In this document: positions 26,836 to 38,874 of the stretch, one piece after another
Numbering within the stretch: position 1 is the stretch's first letter
Layout of the letters: every line of letters starts with the position of its first letter
DNA from: Pegea sp. RAD2-039
Lineage: Eukaryota; Chordata; Thaliacea; Salpida; Salpidae
Direction: 5' to 3'
DNA: 64,000 nt
NCBI GenBank assembly: GCA_034620365.1
Contig: JAQGEQ010000170.1
Coordinates: 496,001-560,000 of the forward strand
Program-made: the position numbers and the translations under genes
Notes under the pieces: model-generated
The model's database searches: none
The model's input: the letters and a program-made list of their open reading frames with translations, nothing else
What the model was told of the DNA's origin: nothing

Positions 26836-27789
26836 TCATTTTGCAATTAATAAAGCAAAGTTAAATGAAGGAAATATTAATTTTGAGGATGCAGCACCCA
26901 TATAATAAAAGGTCTTGTCAAGAATGGAACTTTTACAAGAAATGCTAAGTTTGCTTTTCAAACTTTTCCAAATTGACTTTTTCTGAGGTTTAGGTTCAGC
27001 AGCCATATTTAATGGTGAAACCCGATTCTTCCTCATAAACAAGTTACGAAAACTAGATGAGCTTCTTGCTTTAATCGGTGTAGTTTTGATGGTTTCTTTA
27101 AATGGCATATATTCAAAGCATTGCTCAATACTTTTCTTTTTTATTTCATTGTTATTGCCATCACCTCCAGAATGAAACGAATCAATGCTTTTTATTTCAT
27201 CTATGGATTTTAAACTATCACCATCTCCATCACAAGCACCATAAGTATTACTACTTTCAGAGCTAGTTGATATAATGTCTTCAACTAACTCGGGAATACA
27301 AGGTGGTATACTAAGATTTCGTAGTTGGTTCTTAAACTCAGCTTTTGTTACAGCTAAATTTATTTTATTACTCAACTGAATCTTCTTTTTATTTTTCTTA
27401 GAACCTTTCTTACTTTTTTTGACTTTAGGTTCCTGTGTGGAAATCCACAAAGGTGGAAGCCCATTAATATGTTTGTAGGGCTTGTTACAACCAATTTTAA
27501 GGTTCCCTAGTGAATAACTTCTTCTTCGAAGCAAGTTAGTTTCTTTATGACTTTGCATCACCAACAAGGGTGGAGCAGAGTCTGGTCGAGAATTACCATC
27601 TCGATTCAGGTTTATTTTTTCAACATCGTCGATGTTAAAATCTTCCTGAAGACAAATTTTTTCAAGGGCCAGAAACTCCCACAACTCGATTTTATCTTCG
27701 AGTAAACGATTACAATGAGAGCTGACTCTATAATTATTCAAACTTGGCTTCACTGAAAGACTCATTTTAGAAATTCGTGAAATGCTCAT
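26836..27789 (-). CDS. Unrecognised 317-residue Ser/Lys-rich protein, single exon
   Basis: A continuous 317-codon frame without introns, exceptional in this A+T-rich DNA and therefore very likely a real gene. No signal peptide or membrane segment is evident in the N-terminal half. Visible features: a leucine/glutamate stretch (LLEDKIELWEFLALEKICLQ, about residues 29-48), a basophilic-kinase-type site LLRRRSYSLG (about 87-96), a strongly basic run KVKKSKKGSKKNKKK (about 122-136) that could be a nuclear localisation signal, an acidic/Ser-rich middle with GDGD, a second Ser-rich basic patch (KARSSSSFRNLFMRKNR) and a Lys/Ser-rich tail. An alternative start is the Met at residue 9. Two AATAAA signals lie about 200 bases downstream. 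A TGACGTCA site lies about 70 bases upstream of the ATG. I do not recognise the family; possibly lineage-restricted and phosphorylated. Confidence 0.72.
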   Translation of the reverse strand: MSISRISKMSLSVKPSLNNYRVSSHCNRLLEDKIELWEFLALEKICLQEDFNIDDVEKINLNRDGNSRPDSAPPLLVMQSHKETNLLRRRSYSLGNLKIGCNKPYKHINGLPPLWISTQEPKVKKSKKGSKKNKKKIQLSNKINLAVTKAEFKNQLRNLSIPPCIPELVEDIISTSSESSNTYGACDGDGDSLKSIDEIKSIDSFHSGGDGNNNEIKKKSIEQCFEYMPFKETIKTTPIKARSSSSFRNLFMRKNRVSPLNMAAEPKPQKKSIWKSLKSKLSISCKSSILDKTFYYMGAASSKLIFPSFNFALLIAK

Positions 27790-27859
27790 ATGCGTGCCGA
27801 ATACTAATGATAAAATGTGTTAAAACTTGGTGAAAGTATAAAGATGAAAGGTTTAATAG

Positions 27860-27867
27860 TGACGTCA
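27860..27867. promoter_or_regulatory. CRE-like palindrome TGACGTCA upstream of the 317-residue gene
   Basis: A perfect TGACGTCA, the binding site of CREB/ATF bZIP factors, lies 71 bases upstream of the start codon at 27789. Its distance and orientation-neutral palindrome fit a core promoter element, but function is inferred from sequence only. Confidence 0.4.
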
Positions 27868-27869
27868 TA

Positions 27870-30254
27870 ATTTAATTGGGTAACAACTGAGCTCGTTGTC
27901 AAAATAGTCAGAGGCATCGACAATCTCAGTGAGGTATCTTAAACGCTTGTTAAAACTTTTTAAAGTTAAATGAAAATAAACTCTTTTAAACCTTTTCAAC
28001 ATTTAAATAAAAGTTAAATCTTCGCTAAATTACACGCTATAAGAAGTTCATTACAATTAGAATTTTATTCCAAAGAATAGAATAAACGCTTTTTAGTTAA
28101 ATTTCCATTTTCCATAATCATCTCATATCATAGTACAGTTATATGTAACAAAGCAATTCAAAATTTTTAATTACTTTTTAAACCTTTAGTTTTATTATAA
28201 GCTAAATTAGACAAAATGAATCAGAAATAGCATCAATTGTGTTAATGATGTCATGGTGTTTATAAAATAAAGATAATTATAAATTTAATAAGTCTCAATA
28301 AAAACTTCTCTTAATTATTTTGGAACTGAAACTACTTTAGCTTCCATTTAGTCTCAATTACATCAAAAGATCAACTTTAAAAATGTTCTTTTTAATTGTG
28401 ATAGATCTGCAGATACTTATTTACAAACAAACAGATTAGTGGTCTGATGCGAAGGACTGTCTTCTAAATGCATCAAGTAACTTATTTTAGAACTTATGCT
28501 TTTGAGCATATACTTGAATCTATTATACTATTCAAGGTGTAAGTTTTGAAATAGTTTTATTAGAGAATACCATGTACAAAAGTATATGTTACTCAAATAA
28601 CCTTATTAGTATTTTCTGGGTCAAGTTTTCAAACAGATTTGAACCTGAGCGAGTATCTCTAATAAAATAGTTTAGAAAATTTGTGATAAAATTCTACTGA
28701 ATAAAAAATATCATTTTAACATTTATTTAAGAGCTTATTCCCTTAAAAAAATTACCTAAATATTTGAAAGAATTTCTATAAAGAGGGAACAGACAAGCGG
28801 TTTTGCCGACCCACGCGCCGAGTAAACTACAGTCAGAGATATGATAATAAGGCAAGTTTGATTGTTGTTGTTGTAGGTTTTGTTTTTGTCAGTTTTACTG
28901 TACTTCTTATTTTACTGTCATATGATTGGAGTATGCAAGACCTAAAAAACTTATTTTAGAAACTGTTTAAGCATATAATGTAATCGTTACTATTGAATAA
29001 TAAGTGTTCCACTCAAGGTAGTCCTGAATGTTTTCATTTGTCACGTTTCTGATAAGCTCACTTATAATTTTAAGATATTAAATTCCAGGTACTTGCAATA
29101 AAAATTGAAAATATATCAATAATAATATATATATAAAGAAGTTTTGTTGGTTAGCTTAAACTTCCATTGGTGGTGTATGTTTTTCTTTCAGATGGTGATC
29201 TTCAGTCCTTTTCAAAGATTAATTTAGTTAAAAGTACAGCATTAATCATAGTCATATGCAACTCAACAAATGATTAGTAGAGAAATACTATCAAAAAAGT
29301 CAACATCTGAAGATAAGGCGAACAAGAAGGTGGATAAATGCTAAGGACACAATCCTTAGAATCGTGGACTCTCTTTTAGGCTCTTAAGGACTTCTGACTG
29401 CTATAAAACAACTCCAATCATAAAGATTATGTTATAAAGCATATATAGCTCAGATAGCTTTATTATTATTGCCTGGCCTTGATCGTATCAAGCTCTTGTA
29501 AGTTTCTTGTCATTTCGCTAGAAACTGATTTGCAAATGGTTTGCTGAATTTTGATATTGGTTGAATTATCTATATTAAGATCCGGGCTCATCAAGTTATA
29601 GAGAGAATTAAATCTTTTTTATACCAACTACATGTTGTAAAAGTTGTGTATGTGACGTTCCTTACTTTAATCGTTTTTATGAGGTTTCTAATTTAAGCTT
29701 TGAGATGTTGAAGTCTTACAATTAGGCAGCCAAGATTTAGAAACAAAATCTTTTTTGTATAATGAGTAAAAAACTTAATTTGTAAATGGTCTGAAGATTG
29801 TTTGAAAATTAAATTTCGAATTGAAACTGAACCTAAGGGTGGAAACTTTGAGTTGATTTAGTTTGTGTAACTTTTATATTTATTATTAGATAATAATAGT
29901 AGAATAAGCTGATGAGCTCTATAAAAAAGAAAATTAAAAGGTTAAAAAATGAATTAAAAAATGTCTGCGTAGTATTTGAAAATTATTTGATGTCGTATGT
30001 GCTTGCAGAGAAGAAATAAAAGAAAGAAAATTAATCCATCCAAAACAAATGATTAAAAACTCATTCTGTAGCTGGCATTTGTGTGAAGAGGAAAATAATA
30101 GTTTAATTAATTGCTTCAAAATTTTGTTTAAATAAAGAAATACAAAATTAAATGAAGAAGGCAGTAAATACCAGGAGCTTGAATCAAATCTAACACTAGA
30201 TGTCGCTATAGTTCTTTGCAAGCAGCTAAAAGCATTGAAAGAGGCAGCAGCTGG
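27870..30254. other. Intergenic region between the 317-residue gene and KSR
   Basis: A+T-rich. Includes a short G+C-rich patch at about 28795-28830 (around gccgacccacgcgccgag), a TA-repeat near 29125, a possible diverged copy of the KSR-intron repeat (about 29310-29410) and, nearest 30254, the KSR 3' untranslated region. The 95-codon minus frame at 29934-30221 lies in that UTR and shows no domain. Confidence 0.45.
29310..29410 (+). repeat. Possible diverged third copy of the KSR-intron repeat
   Basis: Segments ggcgaacaagaaggtgga and cttaaggacttctgactgct resemble gcgaaaagggtggata and cccaaggacctctggctgct of the copy at 34269-34450, in the same order and orientation. Divergence is high, so this is tentative. 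Confidence 0.3.
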
Positions 30255-33200
30255 TTATTTCTCAATTGGTGCTTTGAAGGGTTTTATATTAGATAAATGA
30301 TCACTGTGTTTAAACATCTCTTCATCTCTACATGATGGGCTCCTTACACTCAATCCTGATCCTTTATGTGGAAGATGCGATGACATAACACGTTGTAGTT
30401 GATGAGGAAGCTGTTTCTTTAGAGCTCCTTGGATACCGAAGCTGAAATCGGGACGTTTCGAAGGATCAGGTGACCAACACCACATAAGAAGGTCCTAAAG
30501 ATGAAGATCAGATAATGATAAGAAGATCAGAATATCCTACTTTCACATCTCTGCCTCCAGGTATTTGAGTAAAGCTAGGTTTTCTTCCGTACCCGACTTG
30601 TATTATGACGTATTCCGCTGGTCTTCCATCAAAGGGAAGACTCCCGGTCGAGATCTCATACCAAAGAGATCTAAAAACGAACATCAAATACGCGCGACTT
30701 CTTTTAATCGTCACTTACCCGAAAGCATATACATCAGTCTGTTGCGTGTAGGGTAACGTGGCGATGACGTCATCGTTGTCATGACTAGGGAAGCGAAGAG
30801 CAGTGATGATCTCAGGAGCGAGATATGATAACCAGCCTTTTGGGATCTTTAAAGTATCTGTTTTAATCCTGAAAAGAAATCAGCTGAAGTTAGAAAAAGA
30901 TGAAGTTGGAGATGAAGTCCTAACCCTTCGGAGTTATTGCCACAAGCCGCGCGTAATCCAATCAACCCAAAGTCGGTTATGACGTAGTTTTTACCATCAT
31001 AGAAGACATTCTTGGATTTGAGATCCTTGTGAACGATCTTCTTGGAATGGAGGTACCCCATACCTTGGGCAATGTGTTGAGCTATGATGCTTTTTTTCGT
31101 CAACCAATGAATTGATTTGTTCCTGATCAAATTATAAAGAGAGTCTTTGCAGTATCCAGTGACGATGGCTAGTTTAGGAGGACTGGTACATGAAGCCATG
31201 TAAAGCTCGATATTTTCATGTCGCGTCTTCTTATAGATGTTAATCTGTCAGAAAAGTGGGTTGTCATGACGACTTAAGAAGAGAGAGAGATTGGTGAAAA
31301 AAAGGATATTAGATAAATGATGATGATGGTGGTGGTGGTTGTTAGTAACAACCACATCATGAGAAAGTGATTTGATTTTTACTAATCGGTGAAAAATAAA
31401 ATTCTATTTAGAAAAGAATTTTGAAAACTTTCTACAAAATGGAAATTTGCACGAAACTAAAATGTCTTTGTAAAATAATAACACAAAGTCTTAAGACGAG
31501 AAGAGGTTCCTGGACTTCAAGGAGCAGCAAAACTCCGACAAAGATGGGGATGAAAGTTGGATTTACCTTCAAAACTACTTGGATATAAAAGTGGAAATCT
31601 GTAGATGTCTCAAGTGAGTAACTCCCAACAGTCCCTGAAGTCAACCTCTTTACAAGAGATGTCATCAGAGAATATCGACAAAAAAAGTGATGGGGACCCA
31701 CGCCCTGGGCAAACTATCACCAATCACTGTCTTCTCCTTGGTTACCAGGACAAGACCACCAAACAGGTCAGTATCTGGACATGTATGGGTCCTTCACGAA
31801 CGAAAAGGGTATGGAGGAAGGTTATGGGGAGTGGTTTCCCTTTTAGGACACTCTGAAGCCTCTGGCTGCCATATTTTTCAATCTGGGAAGACTCACTTCT
31901 TGTTTAAAAGCTCGTAGCTTTTCCTCATCATTGTGTTTCGTTTCTATCACGCGAATAGCGACGTTGCCATGCCAGAAACCTCGATACACCGTGCCCACTT
32001 GTCCACTGCCGATTATTTCTTTCAGTTCCAGCTCATTGAAAGGTACATCCCACTCTTCGATCTGCAGATACTACCAGGCCATATTTATCAAGAGCTAAGT
32101 TGAAAAAAAGCCAAAATAGTTACCGAATTTTGTTGAAAGATTCTTTCTCGATCTGAGACTGAAGCAGGAAACGAAACTGAAGCGGAAGACATGTTGGTAT
32201 CAACCAAAGTACCCGGGGTTGATGAGTTAAGGGGAAATTCTGGGGTCAGGGTCTTGTTTGTATCAGTCAATTTAGAAGTACTACTTGATATGGATTGGGC
32301 AGCGACTGGTAAGTGACCCACAACATCTGGTGTATCAATGGTGTCGGTGACGTCTGCAAACGCGTCATCTTTCGCGCGCATCATGCAGGGAGACGCCGTA
32401 AGCGAATCAGAAGCATTAAAGGAGTAATCTTTGCGAGTTAATTTAGTCGATGATGTAGTGATGTTTACAGGTGATCGCTTTCCTGAGCTCATCACAGGTG
32501 TTGATGGAAAGCGGTCACGTGGTTGTCTTACTGATGACGTCATCATTGCATCTGATAGAAATATGAATGAGTGAAGTGATGACGTCATAGGTTTATTTAC
32601 CGTGATGACTCTCGCCTGGTTTTGGTTTCCAGAAGAAACGCTTTATCGTCTCTTTCATGGTATTTTTGGTTTTTGAGTTTGGTAACTTGGACGTTTGGAA
32701 TTGTTTTGTTGTAATATCAGGGTACACAAATGGATTGGTCTTTGTTTTCGGGGTGTTAGGTCTAAAAAAATGATCATTATACACAAAGTAGATAATCAAT
32801 TATAAAAATTAGCAAATGTCTTAAAAGTTGAAACAAAAAAATATATTTTAATGAATGATTAATTTGTTGAAAAATTGTGTAAAAGTTTACTAAGGTTTGC
32901 AAAATTCTCAAATAATTTTTTTGTTATATTTTATTGTGAATTAAAAACTACAAACATATTCACAAATGTCTACTAGATGATGAAGTTTATGCTAAAATAA
33001 CATTTAGAGAATTATCTATCTCAAAAGCAAGTTAGAAGATTGAAAACCGTAACATACATACGTTAAAAAGCAGGGCGAATTGTCACACGATTTAGGATTG
33101 TACTCTGCAAGAATAAAAAGAATATTAAAAAAAAACTTGAAAAATGTAATAAGTCATTTTAATGTTTCCAAATTCAGTAACATAAATATTTTCAAAAAGT

Positions 33201-36064
33201 TAAAATACTAGAAAGTTTTAAAAGACATCAAATTTATTCCGCTAGAAATTACGTTACGAATTTTCAAGTTATCTTCCTCAAATAAAATCTATATTAGGAG
33301 TTTTCAAATAATTTTCAACCAAATATTAAATAAATATCTCAAAGTATTTATGATCAGATATTGTGTCATCAATCAAGATCAATAAATGATTCGGTTATAT
33401 AAACAAAATGTTAACTTAAGATTATGTAGAAAGTATTAAAAGGACTTTGATGAAAATACTTGAAGAGAAAACATTTAACTCACGTGACCACGACATATGC
33501 ATCAACATATTAGCATCATCTTTCTGTTTCTTCACTGGCGCTTTGGGCTTCTTTTTCCGCGGTGCTTGCTTATCCATTTTTCGGCTCATACTTGAATCAA
33601 TACTTTGAGTAGAACTTGATACATTATCATTAAAAAAATTCCCGCTAAGCTGCAAAGAGTTGAAAGATAAGAACTTGCATCAAATTGTGAAAGTACTCAC
33701 ATTTGATTCAGTAGAAGCTGATTTGTTGATAGTTGGTACAAATAGATTCGCTTTGTGAGCCATGATAGGACTCTTACTACTGGAAAAACTTGACAACAGT
33801 TTGTTGGAGTATTGTGAAGGTGGCGACGATCCGCTACGAAAAGTTCCGGCTCCGTTGATGCAGAACGAACCGTCTGATTCATACGAACTAGCATAAGAAG
33901 GGCTTGGTGGTGGTGGTCCACTACTAGTTGACTGCTGTCGTGATTGTGATTGAGAAGTTATCAACATTTCACCACTGTTCTCGATTGAGAAAGATGCCTG
34001 GTCGGTTTCACTACGAGTTCTGCTCTGATGTGATTGGTGGGAGTTACTGGAACTCTCTGAACCGTGACGAGATGTTCCTTCACTGTTTAAGGTTCCGTCT
34101 AAAAAAGCGAAGTAATTTCGGGTGAGTCGACTTACATATTTGTTTGTTGGTTGAATCATTTATACAAATACAAATACAACTTCAAGTATTAGTTTTAGCA
34201 GATTGTTGTGCGACGAAAAGGTTTGAATTGTGTAAAGTGAAAAGACTGGTGCTGGTTGTAGTGAACTGGAGACAGAAAGTGATGTGGACCGAGTCCTAGA
34301 GAAATCATTATGAGCCACTGTCATTTCCTTGGTTACCAGAACAACACTTATATATCTAAAGATACACGAGTGCCTCACAAGCGAAAAGGGTGGATAGATA
34401 TTATGGGGCTAGGTCCCCTTCCCAAGGACCTCTGGCTGCTAGCATTTTAATACAAAAATAAATAAGCGATAAATAAAAAATTACTTTTGGAATTTGGTTG
34501 AATATTGATCGCATTTGTAGGAAAGTTGTTAGTTTCTTGATCCACTGAAACAAAGACATCTTCTTCATTTGATTTGCACCATGAATCCCAGTGAAAATCC
34601 ATCAAGTTAATACTACCCACGTTCCTACCACCTGCATCACTTCTCTTGCTTTTCATACTTAAGAAATTCGTAAGATGTTTCAACGCTGACGACAGTTTTC
34701 GTTCATCTTCTTTATCTCCTCCTAGCTTATCAACAACTTTCTGCAACTCTTCCTTCTCTCTTAACACCATCAACTCCTCGACACTGATGTCTTTACCCAT
34801 CAGCGCCTTAAACAATCATCACAAACAGATTTAAAATAATTTTGTCATTAGTATTTAGACCAAGCACCTTAAACGGTGGCTTAAAGATTTTATTTATTGT
34901 GTTAAAAAAAACTTTGATCAATTGAGTTTTTGAAAATTATTATTAAGTCAATAAAACTACATCTTAATCATAATAATTAAATTGACAAATTAGAAAGTCA
35001 ACTTAAAATATTGTCTATAAAAGATGAATAAAAATGTAATTGTAATAAACAGCAGTTTAGAACAAACTTACAAATATAAAGTTATTTGTTCTTATTTAAA
35101 TGAGAAAATCTTACATGGAAAAGCTTTCCGCCTACTCCAACAACTTGTAGCCATTTAATTAATGATGGGTACTGATCATACCGACACTTTAGGTTTTGTT
35201 TAACTACAAACTGTTTTGCAGTAATTTGATCGCAGAAGAACTTAATTAGCTTGCCCTGCAACATCAATCAATCAATCAATCAATTCTTTTAATTTGTCAG
35301 ACAAAAACAAAACTAAAATTAATGAAGAAATTTCCATAAAACATTAAAAAGCTTCTTTCAATCAATTCTAGATTTTGAGAGGAAACAACTTTATTTAATT
35401 TTAAAATTGTCAATAAACAGAAATCATTAACGATAGTAAGATAATTCAGTTTAATGTTTATAAACATTAAATCAATTATGTCTAATCATTTAATTTGATT
35501 TTATAGAATTGATTAATAAAATTTTTAATTTAATATGAACGAATGTCAGGAAGTGTAATGAGAACTTCTGTTACACCAGTGTTCTAGTTCAAACCTGATT
35601 TTGAGAACATAAAGTCAATAAAAAGATTGATTATTTCCTCGACAAAATGAAACAAAAGTCTATCTAAGGGAAGTATTTGATTTAATCAATTTTTTATCAA
35701 AAATTGAAATATAGTACAAACCTCTGTTTTTCTAATAACATTTATTGAATATTTATTTGGTTTAAGACGCTTGTTTTCAGCCAAATCATTTGCAAGCATA
35801 TCTATCATGATTTCAGCGTTTGTTAGAATTTTTTGAGCTTGTTCTACACTTCTCAGTTCCTCAACGTTGTCTAGAAGAAACATCATCAAAATCAATTTCA
35901 AGATTTTGAAAATTAGATATTTACAAAATAAATATCTTTCAAAAATTTAAACTTCTTTTCAGTATTTTATTTAAAACTTTAGAAGTGTCAAAAATTGGTA
36001 TGAATTGAAAAGCAGATTAAATGAAAAAGTTTCATAAAAAGTTCTTACCATGAATATTATCCAT
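30255..36064 (-). CDS. KSR: Kinase suppressor of Ras (KSR), RAF-MEK-ERK scaffold
   Basis: Complete 942-residue protein from 14 exons: 36049-36064, 35722-35870, 35115-35255, 34485-34806, 33701-34098, 33484-33649, 33062-33104, 32601-32761, 32124-32551, 31897-32061, 30925-31244, 30719-30868, 30541-30670, 30255-30494; all phases agree. KSR scaffolds Raf, MEK and ERK at the membrane. N-terminal coiled-coil/SAM-like CA1 (about residues 1-130; IRKTEGKLIKFFCDQ resembles the vertebrate helix), then a Ser-rich linker with PPPPSPS, a basic segment, and the kinase-like domain from about 609. The Gly-loop is IGSGQVGTVYRG; the VAIK lysine is arginine (VAIR, about 645) as in vertebrate KSRs; HKDLKSKNVFYD (Asp about 737) and DFG (about 754) are KSR hallmarks; LAPEI and SLWYEI follow. 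The atypical C1 finger (CA3) expected between linker and kinase was not found. Very confident identification. Confidence 0.95.
31335..31355. repeat. Short perfect hairpin in KSR intron 10
   Basis: GTGGTTGTT-agt-AACAACCAC, a 9-bp stem with a 3-base loop, next to a TGG repeat. Most likely incidental intron structure. Confidence 0.4.
31676..31878 (+). repeat. Dispersed repeat, copy A, in KSR intron 10
   Basis: About 200 bases aligning with 34269-34450. Shared blocks in order: aaagtgatgnggacc, cactgtc..t.tccttggttacc, cgaaaagggt, ttatgggg, then ctctggctgc followed by a T-rich end. G+C content is above that of its flanks. Its own short open frames (31605-31917) are by-products. Probably a SINE- or MITE-type element; no protein seen. 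Confidence 0.7.
34269..34450 (+). repeat. Dispersed repeat, copy B, in KSR intron 4
   Basis: Second copy of the element at 31676-31878, same orientation, lying between KSR exons 4 and 5. Conserved blocks include ccttggttaccag, gcgaaaagggtgga and ctctggctgcta. The diverged middle shows the two copies are old or come from different source members. Confidence 0.7.
35262..35282. repeat. (ATCA)n microsatellite in KSR intron 2
   Basis: About five tandem atca units directly beside the 3' splice site of exon 3 (acceptor at 35256-35257). Confidence 0.8.
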
Positions 36065-38743
36065 TTTATCAAATATGAAATCCCTATTTTGCTAAAACTT
36101 TCTAACAAAATGTAAATATCTAAAATTTAAATTAACAAATAGAAAAATAATTTAAGTGTGAATTTAAAACGACCTGTTTACATTTTCTCATAAATTAGGT
36201 TCACTAAAACAACTTTACAAGTGATATGAAAAGAACTTTAAATATTTATGAAATTTTCTTTTTTTAAATAATAAAAAAGTGACAACCTTTAGAAAAAATT
36301 ATGTCATTTATAAACTAAAATTAAATATTTTAAGAATAAATATATTGTTAGTAAACAATAACATATATAAAATATATAGTAAACTCAAATATTCTCAGAA
36401 ATATATATGAAATAATAAAGAAATATTTAAAAGAAATAACTGAAGTTAATGGCTGAATTGTTGTAAAAACCATTCAAACACTAAACAAACAATCTATTGA
36501 AAATTAAATATTTTTATATAGATAACTCTAATTTTAAATATTTTATATAAAAAATGTTAAGTTATATGAAAAATATAAGTTATACCACAATTGATAGAAA
36601 CTATTTGGTTATTTAGTTGATTCACTAATGCAAACTTAATTCTTTAACTTGATGTTATTACATAAACTTTGCATGACATGAAGTAAAAGAAATCATAATA
36701 ATAAGATTACCTTATTGGTCATAGTGAAACTTATTACTTAATTACAAAACATGATGGTCTAGCTCATATTAAAATCTATTAGTTCTAAAGATTCAATATG
36801 AATTTAATAAATTTAATATAAAGGATAAAAAACATCTTTTATAATGATATCTTTATTGTTTTAACTGATGAATAATAAGATTTAATTTTCAAAACTTCGA
36901 TTAGTCATACTAAATTAATGACAGTTGGAAGTTTATAAAAACAAAAATTTGAAAAGTGATGATTAAAAATTGTTTACATAAATATATATATATTTGATAT
37001 AACATTAAAACTAAGTTATCATGTTATTCTTAACAGAATTCAAAATTTATTCTTATCCTATGTTTAATATTTTATACCAACAATTAAATATTTATTAAAT
37101 ATAATTAAAGATAAAACAATATATCAATATAAGTCTATTTACCAACCATTTGAAAATATTTAAAAAAAACTTCAAATATTTCTGAGTGTAAATAATAAAT
37201 TTCATTGAAAATGTGTTCTAAATTCAATGATGTATTTTAAAATTAAGAAACAAGATTGATTCAAATCTGAACTTTTGAACATAATACAATTTTCATTTAA
37301 TTAATAAAAACTTTCAGAAATAAACATAAATCATTGTATAAGATGTTTAAAGAAGTTGAAACAATTTTTTAAATATGATCTTAAATTATAGAGCTTGATA
37401 TATCTTTAAATTATAGTTTATTATATTTAAAAATAGATTTTACTACTAAAACGTTTAAAGATATGGCTTTGATTATTTTGAAAAACGTTTTAAAAATATT
37501 TTTAAGATGAAAAACTACTAACGTAGAAAAATATTGATGTATAATCAAAAGATTTCAAAAAACTTGTTAAAATTTAGAGATCAGCTAAAGAATTTTTTGA
37601 TCTTCTTAATGCATAGAACAGACATCTAAATAAGTGCAAATAATTTTTAGTTTTTGGGCATAACTACACCAAATAATTTATCAAAGAAATAAAAGTTTTC
37701 TAACAATCTAATTAATAGAAAATTTAAATATAAATTGAAAAGGCAAAAAAATAATAAAACTGCAATCTTTAAACATAAATTAATTTTTTTGCTACAAAGA
37801 CATTAAAGCAAAGTATATCAATTTCATTTTTCAAAAAATTTGCATAAATTATAGATGTACAAAGACTGAATTTACAAAAAAAAGAATCATCTTAACGCCC
37901 TTCTCAGCATAATTTCTCCAAATAGCGGTAAACAAATAAAAAAGATTTGGATTTTTTCTTGTTGATATAATCTTTCGCACTAATTGAACTAAAACGACAA
38001 TAAATAAGTACTAGCTGTATGATAAATTAATGCACTAAAATAGTTGTACCCAAGTTATAGTAAATCATAATATTTATGTGAAAATATCTAGATAAAAAAG
38101 TTATAGTCTTAAAGTATAACTCTAGCCTAATTTATAGTGATATACAGTGTATACGCAAAATAAGATATTACTATCTAAATAAGCAAATTTATCTTGTTAA
38201 GGAAAAACTATAATCTACTCTCTTGCATCAAATCAAATAATTTTAATTCAAACTTAATCATGAGTTGCATATTAATTTTAGAGTGAAATAAGTATTGTTA
38301 CAGCTGTAAAATGACAATTTTTGCTAAGATTTTTCACACAAATGATTTATTTGATAGAAATTACTCTAAGGCTCTTTTATATAAACTCAGGGATAATTGT
38401 ACAAATAAAGTTACAAGCCCGAAGGGTTAAATCTTCTTATTAAACCCAGAATAAACATTGTCTTCTGATTTGCTTGTTGAATTTTACGATGTTCCTTATT
38501 GATATTTTGTTTAATACTTCGTAAATATTTAGATAGCAAATCGGTACATATGTATTAGTTTTTACCACTAAATTAAGTTATAAAATATTAAGTATTATAT
38601 TTTAGTCGAAACACGTTATTTCTGATTCAGCGTTTTTTAATAATTAAGAAAGTGATTGAATAAATAAACAGTTGGCTTATTGTTCGTTGCTAAAATCATA
38701 ACAGTAAGATAAATATAAAACAGAAGAATTTCATTTTTTATAC
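36065..38743. other. Intergenic, strongly A+T-rich, between KSR and the LRP-like gene
   Basis: No exon, RNA gene or repeat family that I can support. It must contain the KSR promoter near 36065 and the 3' flank of the LRP-like gene. Confidence 0.5.
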
Positions 38744-38749
38744 TTTATT
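38744..38749 (-). terminator. Poly(A) signal AATAAA of the LRP-like gene
   Basis: Reverse-strand AATAAA about 125 bases downstream of the stop codon at 38875-38877, the expected distance for a short 3' UTR. Confidence 0.5.
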
Positions 38750-38874
38750 CACAAAGAGAAAACGATTTTCAAGTCACAATAATTACTTCGAAATAATAAT
38801 TTCACCAAAGAAATAAGTTAACACAATAAAGAACATGTATGTGAACTGAGAAAGTGATTCAGCCTAAGGTGACC

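Larger units (their letters stand above)
30255..32061 (-). other. KSR: KSR kinase-like domain exons (CA5)
   Basis: Five exons (31897-32061 to 30255-30494). The conserved KSR opener EEWDVPFNELEL is followed by the Gly-loop, Arg in place of the catalytic Lys, KTRHENIELYMASC, GMGYLHSKKIVHKDLKSKN, VITDFGL, GWLSYLAPEI, TDVYAFGSLWYEIS and MWCWSPDPSKRPDF. The domain is complete through the last helix, then a 50-residue Ser/Lys tail. Confidence 0.93.

Noticed and set aside
28790..28835. Short G+C-rich patch that could suggest a tRNA or tRNA-derived element
   Set aside because: I could not fold it into a cloverleaf or find a convincing B box.
29934..30221. 95-codon minus ORF downstream of KSR
   Set aside because: It follows the KSR stop codon on the same strand, lies in the probable 3' UTR and shows no domain.
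31605..31917. Overlapping plus-strand ORFs in KSR intron 10
   Set aside because: They lie in the dispersed repeat, antisense to KSR, and the frames are not preserved in the second repeat copy.
34160..34378. Possible extra KSR exon (Ser-rich minus frame)
   Set aside because: It overlaps the repeat copy, hits a stop before a usable donor, and exons 4 and 5 already join in phase without it.
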